A stretch of DNA of 64,000 bases, from NCBI RefSeq assembly GCF_900141905.1, contig NZ_FQZF01000010.1, positions 1 to 64,000 of the forward strand, given 5' to 3'. The translations under genes and the position numbers were made by a program. The notes beneath the pieces are model-generated. The model was given only the letters and a program-made list of their open reading frames with translations, searched no databases and was not told the origin of the DNA. Below, in pieces: positions 1-8,604 of this stretch. Numbering within the stretch: position 1 is the first letter of the stretch; each line of letters opens with the position of its first letter. Source of the stretch: Muricoccus roseus (GTDB lineage Bacteria > Pseudomonadota > Alphaproteobacteria > Acetobacterales > Acetobacteraceae).

Positions 1-177
1 TCCCCTGCGCAGGAAAGCAGTACCAGGGCCCTAGGAGTGGGGACTGGAGACGCCGGCGTGTTCTCGATCGGACTGAGAGGCTACCGCACCCGAAGTCGTG
101 TCTCTGGACGTGTGCGGCGATGCGGATTTGCGCGAGCGGTCGCGAGGGAGGCGATGCGCCCCGTCGGCCGGCTGGTC

Positions 178-400
178 TCAGTCCGCGCTGAGGAGGCGCT
201 GCTGATCGTGCCAGTCGAGCGGCAGGCGGGTGTCGCGCATCAGGCGCGACGGGGTGATCGCGGCGGTCTGGGCGCCCGAGAGGATGGCCTTGGTCAGGCT
301 GGGGGCGAGGTAGGCCAGCCGGACCAGCCGGGCGAGGTAGGAGCGGGACACGCCTTCGCGGGCGGCGATGCTCTCGAGCGAGCAGCACCGCGGTGAAACT
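178..400 (-). pseudogene. C-terminal fragment of a site-specific recombinase-like protein
   Basis: Minus-strand reading gives a segment SIAAREGVSRSYLARLVRLA followed by a Leu/Pro-rich tail ending DWHDQQRLLSAD and a stop at 178. This pattern (helix-turn-helix, APSLTKAILSG, then a tail ending LPLDW) resembles the C-terminal end of serine recombinases of mobile islands; that is family recollection. The catalytic domain is missing: upstream of about 400 the frame becomes unrelated and runs into a flavoprotein fragment on the other strand. It is a remnant, not a working gene. Confidence 0.5.
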
Positions 401-419
401 CCATGGGGACTGGCGCGAT

Positions 420-724
420 TCGACCCGAGCACGACGCTCGGCCCCATAGAGCAGCCGCCATTCTATGGCATCCGCCTGCGTCCGACGGCGCTGTCATCAG
501 CGGGGCTCGTGGCCGACGGCGAAGCGCGGGTGATTCATGTTCGCGGCCATCCCATCCCCGGCGTCTTCGCAGTTGGCAACGCGGCGGCGCGGACCGAGAC
601 GGGATCCGGCTACCAGACAGGCTTCTCCCTTGTCTCGGGTCTCACATTCGGACTGATCGCGGCAAGGTCAGTGGCGCGCGACGCAGGCGACGCCGGGAGG
701 CCGGTGCTGCCGGGCGTGCTGTGA
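420..724 (+). pseudogene. C-terminal fragment of an FAD-dependent fumarate reductase/ketosteroid dehydrogenase-like flavoprotein
   Basis: The plus frame reads LGPIEQPPFYGIRLRPTAL, then GLVADGEARVIHVRGHPIPG and VFAVGNAAARTETGSGYQTG, ending near 724. In this flavoprotein family (FAD_binding_2; fumarate reductase, 3-ketosteroid 1-dehydrogenase) these are the substrate-loop and C-terminal FAD-contacting segments. About 100 residues remain of the roughly 500-570 usual; the N-terminal Rossmann part is absent. It abuts the recombinase fragment at about 400-420, so a deletion or rearrangement joined the two. Confidence 0.6.
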
Positions 725-927
725 CCGGGGAAACGACACCCTTGGGTTCTTTGCGCAGGTCTGGGCCGATCGATGACCCCTGCCGCTACTCGCAAAACCT
801 GCTGCAAAAGGGCTTGTCTCTGCACGATACACTCTGGAATCGAACATCACGTTTCTTGCTCCCTTTATCGACATCGGCCCGGCATTGATCGTGAAGGGAC
901 TGACGGACGGAGGAGGGCGCAAGGGTG
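725..927. other. Intergenic stretch, nothing recognised
   Basis: About 200 bases between the flavoprotein fragment and the 3' end of the MmgE/PrpD gene. No supportable gene, hairpin or repeat was seen. Confidence 0.4.
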
Positions 928-2283
928 TCAGTCCGTCGCCCCCATAGAGCGGAGTAGCGGTGCCAGGTCGGCCGTTTCCTGAAGCGCCCAGATTGCATCG
1001 ACCCACCCATCGGCCTTGTCTGCGCGCCCGCCCAGGGAGGCGTTGTCCCGGAATTTCGCCTCTAGCTCGCCGTCTGTCAGCGGCCGGGCGGCACTACCGC
1101 GAGCCTCCATCACAAGCGCGACGTGCGTCTGCCCCGCGGTGTCCCACACAGTAACGCGCGCCGCACCCCTCGGCAGGCTTGTATCGAGTCTTGCGCGCAC
1201 TTTGTCGCGCAGGGCGGAAGTGGCGCGGTCATGCACTGCCGCCGCCGCGAACTCGGCAACGCCCGCAGCACCTCGCAGCATTGCCACGGCCACGCAATGA
1301 TGGATGCTGACGCGGCTGTCGCGCTCCGTCCTGACCGGCCGGTCGCCACGATCAAGCAGGAGCTGGTCGCCCTCCACGAGCACGGATTCTACGGCCCCGG
1401 CCGGTACGCGTGCCCGAAGCTCCAGCGCCGCATCGATCACAGCGTGGAAGACGATGCCGGCGGGATAGGGCTTGTAGGTGTTGCGGGCGAATTCCCAGCG
1501 CGTGCCGAGCCCGTCCAGGATGCGGGAGAGGTCCGGCACGTCCCCCATCGCGCGCGCCCAGCCGAGCGGGCCCTCGATGGCGGCCGGGGCGGCCTCGTAT
1601 CCGTCCCGGGCCATCAGCGCGGCGAGAAGGCCGTTTCGTGCGGCATTGCCCATGCCGACATTCTTTGCCGCGCTCGGAAGGTTCTCCACCAGCCCAGCGG
1701 ACTGGCTGGCAGCGATGCCCAGCGCGTGCCAGGCCTGTCGGGCATCCAGCCCGAGCAGCCGCGCGCATCCCGCGGCGGCGCCGAAGACGCCGGTGGTGGA
1801 TGTGATGTGCCAGCCGCGATCGTAGTGCCCGGGCGAGACGGCGGCGCCGATCCGGCATTCCGCCTCCGCGCCGAGGATGAAGGCGTGCAGCACCTCGGCC
1901 CCGGAGAGGTTGTGCAGCTCCGCTAGCGCGAGCAGCGGCGGAGCCACGGCGGCCGTGGGGTGAATGACGGTCTCGAGATGAGTGTCGTCGTAGTCCAGCA
2001 AGTTGGCGGCGATCGTGTTGACGAAGGATGCGGCCATCGCGTCGAGCCGCTCCCTCCGCCCGATCACCGTCACTCGCTGCGACCCCGAGAAGGGCGCCAT
2101 GACGCGCGCGGCCGTCTCGACCGCCGGATCCTGCGCGACGCCCAATGCGCCGCCGAAGAAGTTCAGCAGAGATCGCGTGGCCTCGTGGCGCAGTGGCGGC
2201 TCGATCCGGTCCCAGCGAGACGTTGCGACGAACGCGCCGAGCGCCTCGCCTGCGAAGGGGTGGGTGTCCACTGCCATGCTCAC
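928..2283 (-). CDS. MmgE/PrpD family protein
   Basis: A 451-residue member of the MmgE/PrpD family (2-methylcitrate dehydratase, cis-aconitate decarboxylase and iminodisuccinate epimerase relatives), soluble, probably a dehydratase or isomerase of a carboxylic acid. Family marks are LDYDDTHLETVIHPTAAVAP near residue 95, GAEAECRIGAAV, and KPYPAGIVFHAVIDAAL near residue 270. The GTG start at 2283 overlaps the TGA of the upstream Bug gene as GTGA; an ATG two codons later (2277) is the alternative. Last gene of a two-gene operon behind the LacI-type operator at 3289. The exact substrate cannot be read from sequence. Confidence 0.85.
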   Translation of the reverse strand: MSMAVDTHPFAGEALGAFVATSRWDRIEPPLRHEATRSLLNFFGGALGVAQDPAVETAARVMAPFSGSQRVTVIGRRERLDAMAASFVNTIAANLLDYDDTHLETVIHPTAAVAPPLLALAELHNLSGAEVLHAFILGAEAECRIGAAVSPGHYDRGWHITSTTGVFGAAAGCARLLGLDARQAWHALGIAASQSAGLVENLPSAAKNVGMGNAARNGLLAALMARDGYEAAPAAIEGPLGWARAMGDVPDLSRILDGLGTRWEFARNTYKPYPAGIVFHAVIDAALELRARVPAGAVESVLVEGDQLLLDRGDRPVRTERDSRVSIHHCVAVAMLRGAAGVAEFAAAAVHDRATSALRDKVRARLDTSLPRGAARVTVWDTAGQTHVALVMEARGSAARPLTDGELEAKFRDNASLGGRADKADGWVDAIWALQETADLAPLLRSMGATD

Positions 2284-3248
2284 TGCACCCGCGTGATCAG
2301 GCCGTCACGCGCGGCCTGGGCCCATCTTGCGTCGTCCTCACGAAGAAATCCGGCCAGCTCGGCCGGGCCCATCACGCCGAGATCGGCACCGATGGCGGCC
2401 AGGCGTTCCCGCACGCGCGGTATCTGCAGCGTCTTCTCCACCGCGTCGTGCATACGCGTGGCGATGGCAGGCGGCAGCGCGGCCGGGCCGACCATGGCGT
2501 ACCAGCCGGCGAAGTCGTAGCCGCGCACTCCGGCCTCGGCGAGGGTCGGCACCTCGGGCAGCAGCGGGGTGCGGGTGGTGGTGGTGACGCCGAGCGCGCG
2601 GATACGGCCGGCCGCCAGGTGCTGCGTCGCCGCCACGGTGCTGTTCCAGCCGGTCGGCAGGTGGCCGGCCACGAGATCGTTCAGGATGGGGGCCGCGCCG
2701 CGATAGGGAATCTCGACCATCTCGATCCCCGCCAGCCGGGTGAACAGGTTGCCGGCATAGGAGATGGCCGCGTCCGAGGTGCCGAAGCCGATGGTGCGCG
2801 GCGCTGCCCTCGCGGCCGCGACCAGACCGGCCACGTCGCGGAAGGGCGCGGCGCCGGAGGCGGTGAGCAGCAGCGGGTAGCGCGAGAGCAGCGAGACCGG
2901 CGCGAAGTCGCGCAGCGGCTGGTAGGAGAGCGACATCACGTAGCTGTTCATGATGTGGCTTCCGGTATCGACGAGGAAGAGATGCCCGTCCGGCTCGGCA
3001 CGGGCCACCACATCCGACCCGATCGAGCCGTTCGCGCCGGGCCGGTTCTCCACGACCACCGTCTGCCCGAGCACCTGCGACAAACCCTCGGAGAGGGAGC
3101 GCGCGAAGATATCGGTCCCACCACCGGGCGCGTAGGGAACCAGGAGCCGCACGGGCCGCTGAGGCCAGGTCCCCTGGGCGCGAAGGATGCCCGGGGCAGC
3201 CAGAAACGGCAGGCCGGCTAGGAGGGCGCGGCGCGGGAAGGGGTGCAT
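2280..3248 (-). CDS. Bug-type (tripartite tricarboxylate transporter) solute-binding protein
   Basis: A 322-residue periplasmic binding protein of the TctC/Bug family. Signal peptide MHPFPRRALLAGLPFLAAPG ends near ILRAQG. Family motifs: RPVRLLVPYAPGGGTDIFAR, VVENRPGANGSIGS, EPDGHLFLVD, IPYRGAAPILNDLVAG and LPEVPTLAEAG. The ATG at 3248 is preceded by GGAGG at a good distance. First gene of an operon with the MmgE/PrpD gene; the divergent gene is an SDR, and a LacI-type palindrome lies about 40 bases upstream of both starts. No TctA or TctB membrane gene is nearby. Ligand unknown, likely an organic acid. Confidence 0.9.
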   Translation of the reverse strand: MHPFPRRALLAGLPFLAAPGILRAQGTWPQRPVRLLVPYAPGGGTDIFARSLSEGLSQVLGQTVVVENRPGANGSIGSDVVARAEPDGHLFLVDTGSHIMNSYVMSLSYQPLRDFAPVSLLSRYPLLLTASGAAPFRDVAGLVAAARAAPRTIGFGTSDAAISYAGNLFTRLAGIEMVEIPYRGAAPILNDLVAGHLPTGWNSTVAATQHLAAGRIRALGVTTTTRTPLLPEVPTLAEAGVRGYDFAGWYAMVGPAALPPAIATRMHDAVEKTLQIPRVRERLAAIGADLGVMGPAELAGFLREDDARWAQAARDGLITRVQ

Positions 3249-3288
3249 GGGGCGTCCTCCGGGCCCCATCGGTCTTGCCGGGGGCTTT

Positions 3289-3302
3289 TGATACCGATAT
3301 CA
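3289..3302. promoter_or_regulatory. Putative LacI-family operator, copy 1
   Basis: TGATACCGATATCA, an imperfect palindrome with a central CG as is usual for LacI-family operators. It lies almost midway between the divergent starts at 3248 and 3344. Two further copies occur at 12320 and 12395, and a LacI-family gene lies between them at 6770. Binding by that protein is inference. Confidence 0.65.
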
Positions 3303-3343
3303 CATTGAGGAAGGGCAAAGAGGTGGTCAATGGCGGGAAATCG

Positions 3344-4135
3344 ATGCGGGCTTCCGGCGTGAGCGGCGCGTTGCGCGACCGGCGGGCCCTCATCACCGGC
3401 TCCACCGGCGGGCTTGGTCTCGCGGTGGCGCGCCGCCTCGCGGCCGATGGCTGCGGCATCGTCCTGCACGGGCTCGCGGCGCCGGGCGAAGCCGAGGCGG
3501 TTCGTGCCGCACTCGCGCAGGAGTTCGGCGTGGCGGTGAGCTATCACCGCGCCGATCTTGCCGACCCGCCTGCGATCGAGGCGCTGATGGCGGCGGCCGG
3601 GGCGATCGACATCCTCGTCAACAACGCGGCGACGCGGCACTTCGCCCCGATCGACGCCATGGCGACCGCCGATTGGGACGCCGATATCGCCGTGAACCTT
3701 TCCGCGCCCTTCCACGCCATCCGCCTCGGGGTGAAGGGGATGCGGGCGCGGGGCTGGGGGCGGATCGTCAACATGTCCTCGATCTACGGGCTGATCGGCA
3801 CGCCGGATCGCGTCGGCTACGTGGTGACCAAGACTGGGCTGATCGGGATGACGCGCGCGGTGGCGCTGGAGACGGCGCGGGATGGCATCACCTGCAACGC
3901 CATCTGCCCTGCCACCAGCCTCACCCCGGGAATTGAGAGCCGCATCGAGGCCTCCATGGCGGGCGGGATGGAGCGGGAGGCCGCGACGGCCGCGGTGCTG
4001 AAGGGAAAGCAGCCCACCGGGCGCTTCGTGGAGGCGGAGGCGGTGGCCGACATGGTCGGTTTCCTCTGCGGCCCGTCGGGGCGGGACGTGACCGGCGCGG
4101 TGCTGCCGATGGATGGAGGCTGGTCCGCCTGCTGA
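3344..4135 (+). CDS. SDR family oxidoreductase, 3-hydroxybutyrate dehydrogenase-like
   Basis: A 263-residue classical short-chain dehydrogenase/reductase. Cofactor motif TGSTGGLG, NNAATRH structural motif, catalytic Ser in IVNMSSIYG, and YVVTK for Tyr/Lys are all present. An ICPATSLTPG segment and a C-terminal GAVLPMDGGWSAC resemble 3-hydroxybutyrate dehydrogenases, so oxidation of a short hydroxy acid is plausible. Start taken at the ATG at 3344 because the operator at 3289 and the promoter should lie upstream; the ribosome site is weak (GGGAAA). First gene of a three-gene plus-strand operon (SDR, Bug protein, SDR). Confidence 0.85.
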   Translation: MRASGVSGALRDRRALITGSTGGLGLAVARRLAADGCGIVLHGLAAPGEAEAVRAALAQEFGVAVSYHRADLADPPAIEALMAAAGAIDILVNNAATRHFAPIDAMATADWDADIAVNLSAPFHAIRLGVKGMRARGWGRIVNMSSIYGLIGTPDRVGYVVTKTGLIGMTRAVALETARDGITCNAICPATSLTPGIESRIEASMAGGMEREAATAAVLKGKQPTGRFVEAEAVADMVGFLCGPSGRDVTGAVLPMDGGWSAC

Positions 4136-4177
4136 GCGAAGCGCGACCGGGATAAGCCGGCGCCGGGGAGGGATGAC

Positions 4178-5137
4178 GTGCAGAGACGAGTGCTGATGGC
4201 GGGCGCGGCCGTGCTGGTGGCGCCGCGCATGGTGCGGGCGCAGCGTTATCCCGTGCGGCCCGTGCGGCTGGTGGTCACCTGGCCGCCGGGCGGTTCGGCG
4301 GATATCCTGGCCCGGCAGATGCAGGCGCCGCTCAGCGCGGCCCTCGGCCAGCCTGTGGTGATCGACAACCGCAGCGGCGCCTCGGGCGCGATCGGTGCGG
4401 CGGAGGTGATCCGCGCGCCGGCGGATGGTTACACCTTCGGCATGGTGACCAGCACGCTCGTCTCCATGGCGCTGCTGCAGCGCCAGTCCTACGACCCCGT
4501 GCGAGACGTCACGCCCATCCTGCAGCACTCGCGGGTGGCGAACATCCTGGTGGTGCATCCGTCGCTGCCCGTGCGCACGGTGCCGGAGCTGATCGCCCAT
4601 GCGCGCGAGCGGCAGGGCGGCCTCTCCTTCGGATCCCCTGGGATCGGCTCGGCCGTGCATATCTCCGGCGAGATGTTCCGGCTGGCGACGGCCACGAACC
4701 TGGTCCACGTGCCCTATCGCGGCGGCGGGCCGGCGCTGGCGGATCTGGTCAGCGGGTCGCTGCAGCTGATGTTCGGCAATGCCAGCTCCACCCTGCCCTA
4801 TGTGCGGGATGGCAGCCTGCGCGCCATCGCCGTCACCTCGGCCCAGCGCGTCCCCTATCTGCCAGACGTGCCGACCATCGCCGAATCCGGCCTGCCAGGC
4901 TTCGCCATCGACGAATGGTATGGCTGCATCGGCCCGCGCGGCATGCCCGCAGCCACGGTGGAGCAGCTAAACGCCGCGATCTCCGCCATCCTCTCCGCCC
5001 CCGCCGAACGGGCGCGGCTGCTGGCCATGGGGGCGGAGGTGGCCGTGGGCACGCCGGAGGCTTTCGGGCGCCTGATCACCGAGGATATGGAGAAGATCGG
5101 CCGCGTGGTGCGCGACGCGCGCGTCACGTTGGAATAG
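4178..5137 (+). CDS. Bug-type solute-binding protein
   Basis: A 319-residue TctC/Bug-family periplasmic protein. The GTG start at 4178 (MQRRVLMAGAAVLVAPRM, cleavage after VRAQ) follows GGGGAGGG and gives a twin-arginine-like signal peptide. Motifs: PVRLVVTWPPGGSADILARQ, VIDNRSGASGAIGA, PADGYTFGMV, VPYRGGGPALADLVSG, LPDVPTIAESGLPG. Second gene of the SDR-Bug-SDR operon (42-base gap upstream, 9-base gap downstream). No cognate membrane subunits in the window. Confidence 0.88.
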   Translation: MQRRVLMAGAAVLVAPRMVRAQRYPVRPVRLVVTWPPGGSADILARQMQAPLSAALGQPVVIDNRSGASGAIGAAEVIRAPADGYTFGMVTSTLVSMALLQRQSYDPVRDVTPILQHSRVANILVVHPSLPVRTVPELIAHARERQGGLSFGSPGIGSAVHISGEMFRLATATNLVHVPYRGGGPALADLVSGSLQLMFGNASSTLPYVRDGSLRAIAVTSAQRVPYLPDVPTIAESGLPGFAIDEWYGCIGPRGMPAATVEQLNAAISAILSAPAERARLLAMGAEVAVGTPEAFGRLITEDMEKIGRVVRDARVTLE

Positions 5138-5146
5138 GGGGCGGCG

Positions 5147-5917
5147 ATGGGGAAATCCCTGCAGGGCAAGGCGGCGTTAGTCAGCGGGGCGAGCCGCGGC
5201 ATCGGCCTGGCGATCGCGCGGCGCCTGGCGGGGGAGGGGGCGCGGGTGATGCTGGTCGCCCGCTCCGCGCCGGCGCTGGAGGAGGCGGCCGCGGCCCTTC
5301 CCGGCGCGGCCTCCTTCGCCGCAGACCTCGCGCAGCCGGAGGCCGCGGCGCGGGCCGTGGCGGTGGCGGTGGAGCGCTTCGGCGGGCTCGACCTGCTGGT
5401 GCACAGCGCGGGTGCCACGCAGCGCGGCGACTTCCTGGCGCTGGATGACGAGGCCTGGGCGGATGGCTACGCGCTGAAGCTGTTCGGCGCCGTGCGCCTG
5501 TGCCGGGCCGCCTGGCCGCATCTGCGCGCGGCGGGCGGCAATGCCGTGCTCATCGCGGGCGTCGGCGGGCGCGTGGCGAGCGCGGATTTCACCATCGGTG
5601 GTTCGGTGAACGCCGCACTGATGAACCTGACCAAGGCGCTGGCGGATCGCGGCGTGGCGGATGGCGTGCGTGTCAACGCCATCAACCCCGGCAGTATCCG
5701 GACGGATCGCCTGACCGGGCGAATCGCGACCCTGGCGCGGGAGCGCGGGCTGGAATCCGATGCCGCGGCCCAGGTCCTGGCCGCGGAAACCGGCGTCTCC
5801 CGCTTCGGCCTGCCCGAGGAGGTGGCGGGGGCGGTCGCCTTCCTGGCAGGGCCGGACGCGTCCTACGTCCAGGGCGCGATCCTGGACGTGGATGGCGGGT
5901 GGGTGCGGGCGGTCTAG
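5147..5917 (+). CDS. Atypical SDR lacking the catalytic Tyr/Lys
   Basis: A 256-residue protein with an SDR fold: SGASRGIGLA for the cofactor, HSAGATQRG in place of NNAG, and VNAINPGSIRTD after the active site. Where classical SDRs have YxxxK, this one reads GGSVN before AALMNLTKAL, so Tyr is Gly and Lys is Asn; the catalytic Ser region reads IAGVGG. It therefore should not catalyse the standard SDR reaction unless other residues serve; a binding or a different chemical role is possible. The stop TAG shares the palindrome CTAG (5914-5917) with the stop of the convergent MBL gene. Confidence 0.8.
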   Translation: MGKSLQGKAALVSGASRGIGLAIARRLAGEGARVMLVARSAPALEEAAAALPGAASFAADLAQPEAAARAVAVAVERFGGLDLLVHSAGATQRGDFLALDDEAWADGYALKLFGAVRLCRAAWPHLRAAGGNAVLIAGVGGRVASADFTIGGSVNAALMNLTKALADRGVADGVRVNAINPGSIRTDRLTGRIATLARERGLESDAAAQVLAAETGVSRFGLPEEVAGAVAFLAGPDASYVQGAILDVDGGWVRAV

Positions 5918-6726
5918 GACGCCACCGGGTCTGCATCCAGCCGGGCGGCAATGCCCTCCAGCCCCGGCGCGGAGGCCGGGTACCTCAGCATCACCAGCGG
6001 GTCATGGCCTGGGATGATGTGGTCGGGCGAACTCGCCAGCCGGTGCAGCGTATCGTATCCTTCCAGCATCTGCGTCAGGTCGGCGACGATCGGGAAAGGC
6101 CGCTTCTGCTGGAAATTGGCAAAGAAATGCGAGGCGTCGGAGGCCAGCACGACCCAGCCGCGCCGCGTCCGCACCCGCACCACCTGCAGGCCCAGCGAAT
6201 GGCCGCCCACATGGTGGACGCTGATCCCCGGCGCGATGTCCGAGGAGCCGTCATGGAACTTCGCACGTCCCTCGAACACCCGGCCCACCATGGCCGTGAC
6301 ATCGGTGGCCTCGAAGGGGTGGCGCAGCGTGTCGTGGCACATGCAGCGGCCGGTGCAGTAGGCCATCTCCCGGTCCTGGACGTGGTAGCAGGCGGCGGGG
6401 AACATCGCGTGGTTCCCGGCATGGTCGTAATGCATGTGGGAGAGGATGACGTCGGGCACCGTCGCGGCCTCCACGCCGATCATGGCCAGGCCTTCGGCGG
6501 GCGAGCGGATCAGGTTGCGGCCGCGCTTGCGGGCCATGGCGGCATCGAAGCCGGTGTCCAACACGAAGCGGCGGGTGCGGCCGATGATGGCCCAGATGAA
6601 GTAGTCCAGCGGCATGGGCCCGTTGTCATGCGGATCCCCGCCCAGGAAGTTCTGGTAGGCGGGGCGGTCGTGATGCGCGTAATGCACCGCGTGAATCTCG
6701 TAGGTCTCGTCGTCCTGGCTCATCAT
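5914..6726 (-). CDS. MBL-fold metallohydrolase, N-acyl homoserine lactonase-like
   Basis: A 270-residue metallo-beta-lactamase-fold protein. Metal motif HMHYDH (HxHxDH), then GGHS, ASDASHF and PGHDP supply the usual His/Asp ligands, in the arrangement of AiiA-type lactonases. Hydrolysis of a lactone or other ester is likely; quorum-signal cleavage is only one possibility and the catabolic setting favours a pathway lactone. ATG at 6726 has AAGGAAGG just upstream. It is divergent from the LacI gene (43 bases). A clear paralogue lies at 17119-17907, sharing LGGDPHD/IGGDPHD, HYDH and GGHS..GLQ blocks. Confidence 0.85.
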   Translation of the reverse strand: MMSQDDETYEIHAVHYAHHDRPAYQNFLGGDPHDNGPMPLDYFIWAIIGRTRRFVLDTGFDAAMARKRGRNLIRSPAEGLAMIGVEAATVPDVILSHMHYDHAGNHAMFPAACYHVQDREMAYCTGRCMCHDTLRHPFEATDVTAMVGRVFEGRAKFHDGSSDIAPGISVHHVGGHSLGLQVVRVRTRRGWVVLASDASHFFANFQQKRPFPIVADLTQMLEGYDTLHRLASSPDHIIPGHDPLVMLRYPASAPGLEGIAARLDADPVAS

Positions 6727-6769
6727 TCTGCCTTCCTTCCCGGGTCGCTTCTCATGGAGTGTGCGCGCC

Positions 6770-7792
6770 ATGCCGGATGATGTCGCGGGACGCGTCGTGG
6801 GTAGCCGCATGCGGGACGTGGCGAAGCAGGCCGGCGTCTCGCCCATGACCGTATCGCGCGCGTTGCGCGACCCGTCCAAGGTGTCCGAAGGTGTGCGGCG
6901 GCGCGTGGAGGAGGCGGTGCGCGCGGTGGGCTATGTGCCCAACCGGCTGGCTGGCAATCTGTCCTCCATGAGGTCGAACGTGATCGGGCTGGTCGTGCCG
7001 AGCCTCGACAACTCGCTCTACGCCCCCACGATCCAGAGCATATCGGCGGTTCTGCGCGACAGCGGCTACCAGCTGATGATTGCCGATTGCGGCTATAGCC
7101 TCGAGGGGGAGGAGGCGCTGATCATCGCCTTCCTTGCGCAGCAGGTCGCCGGGCTCATGTTGCACGATACGCGCCACACCCGCACGGCCTGCGAGATGAT
7201 CCGCCGCGCGGGCGTGCCGGTGGTGGAGACGGGCACGCTGGTGCCCGACCCGCTGGACATGGTGGTGAGCTATTCCAACCAGGATGCCGCCGGCGCGATG
7301 GTGCGGCACCTGCACCGGCTGGGGTACCGCCGCATCGCCTTCGTCAGCCTGCCCGCGGGGAATAACGACCGCAGCCGGGATCGCCAGGCCGGGTACCGCG
7401 CCGCGCTGGCAGCGCTGGATCTGCCCGCCGAACCGGGGCTGATGCTGGAGATGCCGCCCGGCCTCGCTTCCGGCGCCGAGGCGGTGGTGCGGCTGATGCA
7501 GGGCCCCACCCCGCCGGACGCCATCTTCATGGCCGGCGACGTGCTGGCCGCGGGCGCCCTGTTCGAATGCCAGAGGCGCGGCTGGGCGGTGCCGGGCAAG
7601 GTGGCGCTCGCGGCCTTCGACGATATCGACATGCTGCGCCATGTCGTCCCGCCGATCACCACGCTGCGCCTGCCGCGATCGGGCATCGGGCGGCGCGGGG
7701 CGGAGGTGCTGCTGGACCGGATCGAGGGGCGGTGCAAGGAGCGGGTGGTCGTCGACCTGGGCTTCGAGATTATCCAGCGGGAGAGCACCTGA
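6770..7792 (+). CDS. LacI-family transcriptional regulator
   Basis: A 340-residue LacI/GalR repressor. Helix-turn-helix MRDVAKQAGVSPMTVSRALR begins near residue 14, followed by the hinge (YVPNRLAGNLSS) and a periplasmic-binding-like effector domain (NVIGLVVPSLDNSLYAPTIQ; DAIFMAGDVLAAGAL; AFDDIDMLRHVVPPITTLR), close in look to gluconate-type GntR regulators. ATG at 6770 is chosen, with GGAG at 6756; a GTG three codons earlier is the alternative. It ends 4 bases from the convergent SDR. It probably binds the TGATATCGATATCA-like sites at 3289, 12320 and 12395; its own 5' region shows no such site. Confidence 0.9.
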   Translation: MPDDVAGRVVGSRMRDVAKQAGVSPMTVSRALRDPSKVSEGVRRRVEEAVRAVGYVPNRLAGNLSSMRSNVIGLVVPSLDNSLYAPTIQSISAVLRDSGYQLMIADCGYSLEGEEALIIAFLAQQVAGLMLHDTRHTRTACEMIRRAGVPVVETGTLVPDPLDMVVSYSNQDAAGAMVRHLHRLGYRRIAFVSLPAGNNDRSRDRQAGYRAALAALDLPAEPGLMLEMPPGLASGAEAVVRLMQGPTPPDAIFMAGDVLAAGALFECQRRGWAVPGKVALAAFDDIDMLRHVVPPITTLRLPRSGIGRRGAEVLLDRIEGRCKERVVVDLGFEIIQREST

Positions 7793-7796
7793 GCCC

Positions 7797-8600
7797 TCAG
7801 CCCGCGGAGGCGCCTGCGGGAAGCTGCAGGCTTGCGAGTGCGGTCCGCCCGAAGCCACCATCGACCACGATCTCCTGCCCGTTGATGTAGCTTGCGGCAT
7901 CCGAGGCGAGGAAGGCGACGGCATTCGCCACCTCCTCCGGCGTGCCGATCCGGCGGGATGCGACGGCTGCGCGGCGTGCCGAATGCACGACGGGGTTGTC
8001 ATAGAAGGCCTGCGACAACGGCGTGCGGATGAGGCCCGGCGTGACCGCATTGGCGCGCAGCCCGCGCGGGCCCCATTCCACCGCCGTCTGCCGGGTCAAT
8101 GACAGGATCGCGCCCTTGCTGGCTGCATAGGCGCCGGAGGCATTGGGCAGCGAGGCCGCGATCGAGGCAATGTTGACGATGCTGCCCGAGCCCGCCGCCA
8201 ACATCGCGCGGCCGAATGCCTGGGTGCAGAGGAAGGTGCCGCGCAGGTTGATGCCGATCACCCGGTCCCAGTCCACCAGCCGCACCTCCTCCAGCGGGGT
8301 GGCGGGCGGCAAGATGCCGGCGTTGTTCACCAGCACGTCGCAGCGGCCGAAGGTCTCCGCAACCATACTTGCCGCCGTGGCCACCGCCTTCGGGTCCGCG
8401 ATGTCGCAGGCGGGGGCGAGGACCCGGGTACCGCCGGCCGAGAGGCGGGCGGCGAGGTCGTCGAGCCGCTTCGGCCGGGGCTCCAGCAGAACGAGATGGC
8501 TGCCGAGCTCCGCCAGGCGCTCGGCAACGGCGGCGCCGAGGCCACCGGCCGCGCCGGTAACGACGCTGACGCGGCCGTCCAGCCGCTCCGGTCCCACCAT
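7797..8600 (-). CDS. SDR family oxidoreductase
   Basis: A 267-residue short-chain dehydrogenase. TGAAGGLG cofactor loop, NNAGILPP, an NIASIAAS segment where the usual catalytic Ser sits, YAASK for Tyr/Lys, and a C-terminal NGQEIVVDGGFG. Last gene of the four-gene minus-strand operon TauD, Bug protein, TPP enzyme, SDR; only 4 bases separate its ATG from the TPP-enzyme stop. It could reduce or oxidise the aldehyde or acyloin product of the TPP enzyme; that is inference from position. Confidence 0.86.
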   Translation of the reverse strand: MVGPERLDGRVSVVTGAAGGLGAAVAERLAELGSHLVLLEPRPKRLDDLAARLSAGGTRVLAPACDIADPKAVATAASMVAETFGRCDVLVNNAGILPPATPLEEVRLVDWDRVIGINLRGTFLCTQAFGRAMLAAGSGSIVNIASIAASLPNASGAYAASKGAILSLTRQTAVEWGPRGLRANAVTPGLIRTPLSQAFYDNPVVHSARRAAVASRRIGTPEEVANAVAFLASDAASYINGQEIVVDGGFGRTALASLQLPAGASAG

Positions 8601-8604
8601 CGTC

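Noticed and set aside
3218-4708. A 496-codon open frame on the minus strand
   Set aside because: Covers an SDR and a Bug gene on the plus strand and parts of another Bug gene; His/Arg-rich shadow.
5914-6726. Calling the MBL protein a quorum-quenching AHL lactonase
   Set aside because: Only the metal site is shared; the catabolic context makes a pathway lactone equally likely, so no gene symbol was given.
7618-7635. GATATCGACATG, similar to the LacI-type operator
   Set aside because: It lies inside the LacI coding sequence, lacks the left half TGATA and is explained by Asp-Asp-Ile-Asp codons.
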